Shown here: one piece after another, positions 6,196 through 9,828 of the stretch
Position numbering within the stretch: position 1 is the first letter of the stretch
Layout: each line of letters opens with the position of its first letter
Assembly: GCA_900548955.1 (NCBI GenBank)
Contig: URMQ01000057.1
Coordinates: forward strand, 1-9,828
DNA: 9,828 bases
DNA from: an uncultured Eggerthella sp.
Lineage (GTDB): Bacteria > Actinomycetota > Coriobacteriia > Coriobacteriales > Eggerthellaceae
Direction of reading: 5' to 3'
The notes under the pieces: model-generated
Databases searched by the model: none
What the model was told of the DNA's origin: nothing
What the model saw: the letters and a program-made list of their open reading frames with translations, nothing else
Program-made: the position numbers and the translations under genes

Positions 6196-7083
6196 TTACG
6201 TTACGCAATAGAGCGCATCTTCTCCCGAACCACTCTGCACAAAGAATCCTTCACGAACTAAATCATCTGCAATAGAACGGACTGATTCCGGGTCAGGTTC
6301 TCCGCGACCATGTTTGTGTTCAAAATCAGACAACGCCGCACAAGCCTGCGCAAAGGATATTTCTCGCTCAGCCAAAACAACACGTACTAATTCTGCACGT
6401 TTTTGCCTGCGAGATCCTTCGAATTTTGATTGCTGGGTATGATGACGAGAACGCCTTGATGGGTTAGGCAAAACTGACTTTAAATACGCTCCATAATCAA
6501 GCAGCGCGTAATACCAACCACGAGGATCTTCTAAAGAACACGTACGTTCAACCAAGGGCTCAATCTGTTTGTCAGATACATCTACTTCTCCTGGAAAGAA
6601 TTCATGGAGAAACACCGTACGCACGTTGGTTTCTAAATAAAGGGTAGGCTTTTGATAGGCAAACGCCATAATGCCACCTGCGGTAGCACTCCCAATGCCA
6701 GGGAGAGCTTTGAGTGCATCGCTTGTGTTAGGAAGAAAGCCACCGTATTGCTCCGAACATATTTCAGCACACCGCTTAAGCGCCAAAGCTCGGCGATTAT
6801 AGCCAAGACCTTGCCATGACTCTAAAACAGTTGCCGTGTCGGCACTTGCCAAGGCATCGAGAGTAGGAAAAAGGGTTAAAAAGCGATTCCAATACTTTTC
6901 TACGCGGGCAACCTGTGTTTGCTGCAGCATGACTTCCGATACTAACACCGCGTAAGGATCATCAATCCCTCGCCAGGGTAAATCACGATATAGACGCTTC
7001 CCTTCTTTCCAAATCTTAGAAACGAAGCTAAGCTCCTGTTCTGTCAAAGCCTCCACGCCCTCCCCGCACATAAGGGTATTCAT
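6196..7083 (-). CDS. MutY-like HhH-GPD DNA glycosylase lacking the Fe-S cluster ligands
   Basis: Base-excision repair glycosylase of 295 residues, closest to A/G-specific adenine glycosylases. The MutY signature SEVMLQQTQVARV (49-61) holds Glu50, the position of the catalytic Glu in E. coli MutY. The helix-hairpin-helix is at LPGIGSATAGG (127-137). Two departures stand out. The usual catalytic Asp block (LDGNV) reads LETNV, with Glu151 in place of Asp. After LLDYGAYLKS (194-203), where MutY and EndoIII carry four cysteines, the sequence is PNPSRRSRHHTQQSKFEGS (206-224) with none. The C-terminus (230-295) is short and looks helical or winged-helix-like rather than the NUDIX-like domain of full MutY. 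The start lies 6 bp after the stop of the Rrf2 gene, with AAGGAAG about 11 nt before it, so the genes are probably co-transcribed. Mismatch specificity is not proven by sequence. Confidence 0.85.
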   Translation of the reverse strand: MNTLMCGEGVEALTEQELSFVSKIWKEGKRLYRDLPWRGIDDPYAVLVSEVMLQQTQVARVEKYWNRFLTLFPTLDALASADTATVLESWQGLGYNRRALALKRCAEICSEQYGGFLPNTSDALKALPGIGSATAGGIMAFAYQKPTLYLETNVRTVFLHEFFPGEVDVSDKQIEPLVERTCSLEDPRGWYYALLDYGAYLKSVLPNPSRRSRHHTQQSKFEGSRRQKRAELVRVVLAEREISFAQACAALSDFEHKHGRGEPDPESVRSIADDLVREGFFVQSGSGEDALYCVT

Positions 7084-7089
7084 TGGCTA

Positions 7090-7566
7090 TTAGTCTTCCT
7101 TTGAAGCCGATCCGGAAGAAGAAATCTCAAGTGCAAGTGCTGCCTGAATTGCAGGATGCTGTTCGCCCTGCTCAAATAAATCTTTAAGCGAAATGGATGA
7201 ATAAAGATTTTTAATAAGTACATCTGCTGCACGCCAAACCGCATTAAATGCGCAAGATCCCTTATGACAGCAAACATAAGCGCAGTCAGTACATTCCGCA
7301 ACCGAAAGTGTTTCTCCACTAACACTTACCAAAACATCATATACGGTAACGTGCGCTGGATCGCAATTAAGAACAAGGCCTCCATGCACACCACGAATGG
7401 TGCGCAAGAGACCAGCTTTTACTAATTCGTGTTGAATGCTGCGAGCAAAAGAATAAGGAATTTGTTCCTGTTCAGCAACTTCAGCGATGGACACATACGA
7501 CTCTCCATTTTTATAAGCGGCACGGATGATACGGCACGCGTAGTCGCAGCGGCGCGTGATGCTCAT
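7090..7566 (-). CDS. Rrf2-family transcriptional regulator with Fe-S-type cysteines (IscR/NsrR-like)
   Basis: DNA-binding regulator of 158 residues. The winged helix-turn-helix covers about 5-68, with SIAEVAEQEQIPYSFARSIQ (26-45) as the helix-turn-helix and RGVHGGLVL (58-66) as the wing, both typical of Rrf2 proteins. A cysteine cluster at Cys92, Cys95, Cys99, Cys100 and Cys105 matches the place of the Fe-S ligands; Cys92/99/105 nearly copies the C-x5-C-x5-C of IscR. The IscR histidine ligand is replaced by Asn108. The start is ATG 7566, with AAGGAG 8 nt before it; a GTG at 7575 overlaps that site and is unlikely. The gene follows the AAA-like gene by 5 bp and precedes the glycosylase by 6 bp. 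It may sense Fe-S supply, NO or redox state and could regulate its own cluster. Targets are unknown. Confidence 0.9.
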   Translation of the reverse strand: MSITRRCDYACRIIRAAYKNGESYVSIAEVAEQEQIPYSFARSIQHELVKAGLLRTIRGVHGGLVLNCDPAHVTVYDVLVSVSGETLSVAECTDCAYVCCHKGSCAFNAVWRAADVLIKNLYSSISLKDLFEQGEQHPAIQAALALEISSSGSASKED

Positions 7567-7571
7567 CTGGT

Positions 7572-9335
7572 TCACTCCTTCAACAGATCGTCAATATTAG
7601 AAAGTTCGTTTCTGAAGCTTTCAACTGCCATGTCTTCCATCTGATGATATTCCTCAGAATCCAAAGGCTGGAAGTTAGACAAGCGCATAAGAATATCGCC
7701 CGTCTCTACCGCACAGAAAGTATTGCGCGCAACACTTTCGCGGTACGCTTCTTCAACCGCCTCATTCGAGATGGCATAAATCTCAAAGCGAGAAAGAGTT
7801 CGAGAAAAGTTTACCAACTGTCCTACGTTTAAACCTCGCATAGAAGGATGCTGAGCCTGTTCGCTACGCCAAATTTCTCGTCGTTCTTCATCATTTGGCA
7901 AATCAATATCTACCACGCGATGTTGACCAATCAGATCCCAGAAGAACGGATCAATATCATCGGGCTCTGATGCTGAAATGAGAACAGTAGCTTCAGGGCT
8001 GGTAAGAGCTGCCTGAACAAGCGCTAAAGCTTCACGGGCGCCACGAGAAAGCTGAATACTCAAGAACGACTGTACATCATCGGTGCTGCCATCGAAAAAT
8101 GGTAGATCCCACAAATCCAAATCTTCCAGCACTACCACAGTCGGAGAATCAAACCCACTGCGCGATACCCCTGACAAACGTGCCTTGAAGTTAGGTGACG
8201 CCATAACGCAAAGCACTACCTGTCCCATTGCATTACGATCAAGACGCATACGAATAGCAGGTAAGCCCAACTCTCCCACTGTTGCTACCATAAAGCAATT
8301 GGCATCTTCACGAGCAGGACTACGGAACACCAAAGTACCTAAACCAGGCATGCCAGGAAGACCATGGCGGAAGTTCAGCATTTCTAAAAAGCGCATAAAT
8401 TCAGGGTCATTATTACGACCGACGCCAAGTTTATGCATAGCCTCAATTGCTTTGTCAAAGCCAACTAGGCTTCGATAGTCAAAATGCTGCTGAGTAACCT
8501 CTTGGGGTTCTTCAGAGCTACCGCCAAGCGCCAAAGATGACAGCTGAGCAAACGCGGCAGCCAACGGAGAATCAGGCGGAACAACGGTTGAGGTTACCTC
8601 TATCCCATCAGAGGAACCACTCGAAGTGTTGTTGTTCGAAGAAGATGCGTTGCCTTTTCCCTTTGATGCGGCAACAGAAGCCTTCTCGTTTGTTTCGTTT
8701 GTATGAGAGGCAGAATACTTATGTTCGCTCTGATCGCAACGATCCCGCTCTGATTCTGGGCGCTGATCGCGCGATGAAGAAACATCACCTACAGAAGGAG
8801 CGTTCGCTTCGTCCTGCGCGGAACCAGCACCGAAGCCAGAAGAAGGAAGCACCGACTTCTTGCTGGAGAGCCTTGTGCGATGATCGATATCATCTTCAAA
8901 GCGGCAAAGTACATCATCGGTTGCATCCAGCAAATCCTGGCTTACCATATCAGCTACATCTTCAACCAAATCACGATCAAAGCCGTATTCTTCCAACTTG
9001 TCAAAAGCAAGTTGCTGAAGTTCTTCGGCGTGTGCTGCCATTTCTTCTGGAGTCCAGAAAGATTCCAGCTTTTCAAAAATATACTCTGCTAACGAGCGCT
9101 GCTTTGCACGTATTGCCAAATCCCATGCTTTGCTCATGCCTTCAAGTACTGCTTCATTGGGAATACGATTTTCACGCAGTGCACGTTCATACGCTGCCAT
9201 ATAAAGGTGGATACCAAGAACGATATCGCCCTCTTCCACCGCCGAAGCCGCACGCTGAAGATATGCCTGTGAAGAGTTAGAGCGCGCATTTTGATCCTGG
9301 AACGATGCTCCAAAAGAAGACTCTTCATTCATCAT
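7572..9335 (-). CDS. Large protein with a degenerate AAA+ ATPase domain (probable pseudo-ATPase)
   Basis: A 587-residue soluble protein, with no signal peptide or membrane helix. Residues 20-148 are charged and helical, possibly a TPR-like or adaptor domain. Residues 155-255 are a low-complexity Ser/Asn/charged linker. Residues 285-490 follow the AAA+ core: GTLVFRSP (333-340) stands where Walker A (GPPGTGKT) should be but reads RSPAREDAN, with no GKT; TVVVLEDLD (399-407) is the Walker B strand with Glu-Asp in place of Asp-Glu; VLISASEPDDIDP (451-463) matches the sensor-1 segment of FtsH/Cdc48-like ATPases with Ser456 for Asn. The first arginine finger is not evident; Arg473 may be the second. 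A helical lid follows (495-535). ATP hydrolysis is doubtful. The ribosome binding site AGGAGGTG (9341-9348) supports ATG 9335, or the adjacent ATG at 9332. First gene of the cluster with Rrf2 and the glycosylase. Specific function not recognised. Confidence 0.8.
   Translation of the reverse strand: MMNEESSFGASFQDQNARSNSSQAYLQRAASAVEEGDIVLGIHLYMAAYERALRENRIPNEAVLEGMSKAWDLAIRAKQRSLAEYIFEKLESFWTPEEMAAHAEELQQLAFDKLEEYGFDRDLVEDVADMVSQDLLDATDDVLCRFEDDIDHRTRLSSKKSVLPSSGFGAGSAQDEANAPSVGDVSSSRDQRPESERDRCDQSEHKYSASHTNETNEKASVAASKGKGNASSSNNNTSSGSSDGIEVTSTVVPPDSPLAAAFAQLSSLALGGSSEEPQEVTQQHFDYRSLVGFDKAIEAMHKLGVGRNNDPEFMRFLEMLNFRHGLPGMPGLGTLVFRSPAREDANCFMVATVGELGLPAIRMRLDRNAMGQVVLCVMASPNFKARLSGVSRSGFDSPTVVVLEDLDLWDLPFFDGSTDDVQSFLSIQLSRGAREALALVQAALTSPEATVLISASEPDDIDPFFWDLIGQHRVVDIDLPNDEERREIWRSEQAQHPSMRGLNVGQLVNFSRTLSRFEIYAISNEAVEEAYRESVARNTFCAVETGDILMRLSNFQPLDSEEYHQMEDMAVESFRNELSNIDDLLKE
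7575..7580 (-). promoter_or_regulatory. Ribosome binding site of the Rrf2 gene
   Basis: AAGGAG on the minus strand lies 8 nt before the ATG at 7566-7564. It overlaps the last codons of the upstream gene, whose TGA stop is at 7574-7572. This decides for the ATG over the GTG at 7575-7573. Confidence 0.8.
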
Positions 9336-9504
9336 CGTGCACCTCCTAACATTCTCGAATTATCAAATTTAGCCGTTTCGTTTTATGCTTAAAATAATGA
9401 TAGTCTTTTACTCGCAGTTAATTGTAAAACAGGTGTTTCGTTCCTGGGTGAATTAACGATGATTTGTCAGCTATTTGTAGCTATTTAACAAGGAATGGTC
9501 ACAT
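9336..9504. other. Intergenic region upstream of the AAA-like gene
   Basis: This 169-bp gap lies between the HAD gene stop and the AAA-like gene on the same strand. It holds the AGGAGGTG ribosome binding site (9341-9348) and AT-rich DNA where the cluster promoter probably lies, but no clear -35/-10 pair could be assigned. The 8-bp sequence AGCTATTT occurs twice (9469-9476 and 9479-9486) with 10-bp spacing, about one helical turn. No terminator hairpin for the HAD gene is seen. Confidence 0.5.
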
Positions 9505-9828
9505 CTACCACGTAAGGATGTCCCAACCGTTTTCTTTTGCGGTACGACGCAAGGGATTGTCGGGTGTAACCGCACAGGGACGCAACGCGGCGCGAAGCAT
9601 GGCTCGATCCGAATGGTGATCGCCATAGGCATGAGTAATAACCCAATTTCCTTCCCCATATTTGGAGTTAGCATATTCAGTTATGCGCACCAGTTTTTCT
9701 TCGCCTTCAACGGGAAGCCCTTCAACCTGAGTGGTATAGCATCCCTGTTCGTCGGTTGCCATACGAGTGGAGAACTGATGGGTATAGCCGTGATACTTCA
9801 TAGCTTGACGAATAAGAGGTTCAAAAGT
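9505..9828 (-). CDS. HAD-superfamily (HAD-IB) hydrolase, C-terminal part
   Basis: Last 107 residues of a protein that starts beyond the right edge: the frame stays open for 9 codons before the first visible ATG (9801), so that ATG is probably internal. The segment ATDEQGCYTTQVEGLPVEGEEKL resembles the middle of subclass IB phosphatases; counting from that ATG, the lysine at 36 (EEKLVRI) is a candidate for the conserved motif III Lys. The acidic metal-binding motif is YGDHHSDRAML (59-69, with Asp61 and Asp65), followed by the typical end AVTPDNPLRRTAKENGWDIL. Motif I (DxDxT) is expected outside the window. Relatives act on phosphoserine or other small phosphate esters; the substrate here cannot be told. 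It is on the same strand as the AAA-like gene but 169 bp away. Confidence 0.82.
   Translation of the reverse strand, partial: TFEPLIRQAMKYHGYTHQFSTRMATDEQGCYTTQVEGLPVEGEEKLVRITEYANSKYGEGNWVITHAYGDHHSDRAMLRAALRPCAVTPDNPLRRTAKENGWDILTW

Noticed and set aside
7567..7575. GTG start for the Rrf2 regulator
   Set aside because: The GTG overlaps its own would-be ribosome binding site. The ATG at 7566 has an AAGGAG at proper distance.
8537..9280. Plus-strand reading frame of 247 codons
   Set aside because: It is antisense to the Ser/Asn-rich linker and N-terminus of the AAA-like gene, has no ribosome binding site, and its composition (His, Arg, Pro, Gln) is typical of a reversed frame.
1..9828. CRISPR array, tRNA, rRNA, insertion sequence or prophage
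   Set aside because: No regularly spaced repeats, RNA gene cores, transposase motifs or terminal inverted repeats were seen on either strand.

Overview
The window reads as chromosomal DNA of an anaerobic, moderate-GC Gram-positive actinobacterium, most likely class Coriobacteriia (Eggerthellaceae-like). This is an inference from gene content: a Tat-exported, cytochrome-b-linked [NiFe] hydrogenase without the O2-tolerance cysteines, an Fe-S L-serine dehydratase, strong AGGAGG-type ribosome binding sites, and a Ser/Asn-rich protein with a degenerate AAA+ domain. No tool was run, and the genus is not claimed.

Layout, left to right. (1) Positions 3-788, plus strand: the C-terminal part of the L-serine dehydratase alpha region, cut by the left edge. 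(2) A 304-bp convergent gap (789-1092) with two short repeats and a perfect 12-bp bidirectional terminator. (3) A minus-strand hydrogenase operon hyaA-hyaB-hyaC (4695 down to 1093): Tat-exported Fe-S small subunit, Ni-Fe large subunit and tetra-haem-ligand cytochrome b. No maturation protease follows. (4) A 479-bp divergent control region (4696-5174) with a 24-bp near-perfect dyad, an extended stem-loop on the hyaA side, a promoter candidate for pheA and an unusual Phe/Tyr-rich in-frame stretch before pheA. (5) pheA, plus strand (5175-6023), prephenate dehydratase with an ACT domain. (6) A convergent gap, then a minus-strand cluster (9335 down to 6196): a degenerate AAA+ protein, an Fe-S-type Rrf2 regulator and a MutY-like glycosylase that lacks Fe-S ligands, separated by 5 and 6 bp. 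(7) The C-terminal part of a HAD-IB hydrolase, cut by the right edge.

How the genes work together. HyaABC should oxidise H2 on the outer face of the membrane and pass electrons through haem b to quinone. PheA makes phenylpyruvate for phenylalanine synthesis. The serine dehydratase turns serine into pyruvate and ammonia. The AAA-like/Rrf2/glycosylase cluster is the least ordinary part: a probable pseudo-ATPase, a cysteine-rich redox or Fe-S sensor and a repair glycosylase appear to be made from one transcript, although the glycosylase itself has lost its cluster. No tRNA, rRNA, CRISPR array, insertion sequence or phage gene was recognised.
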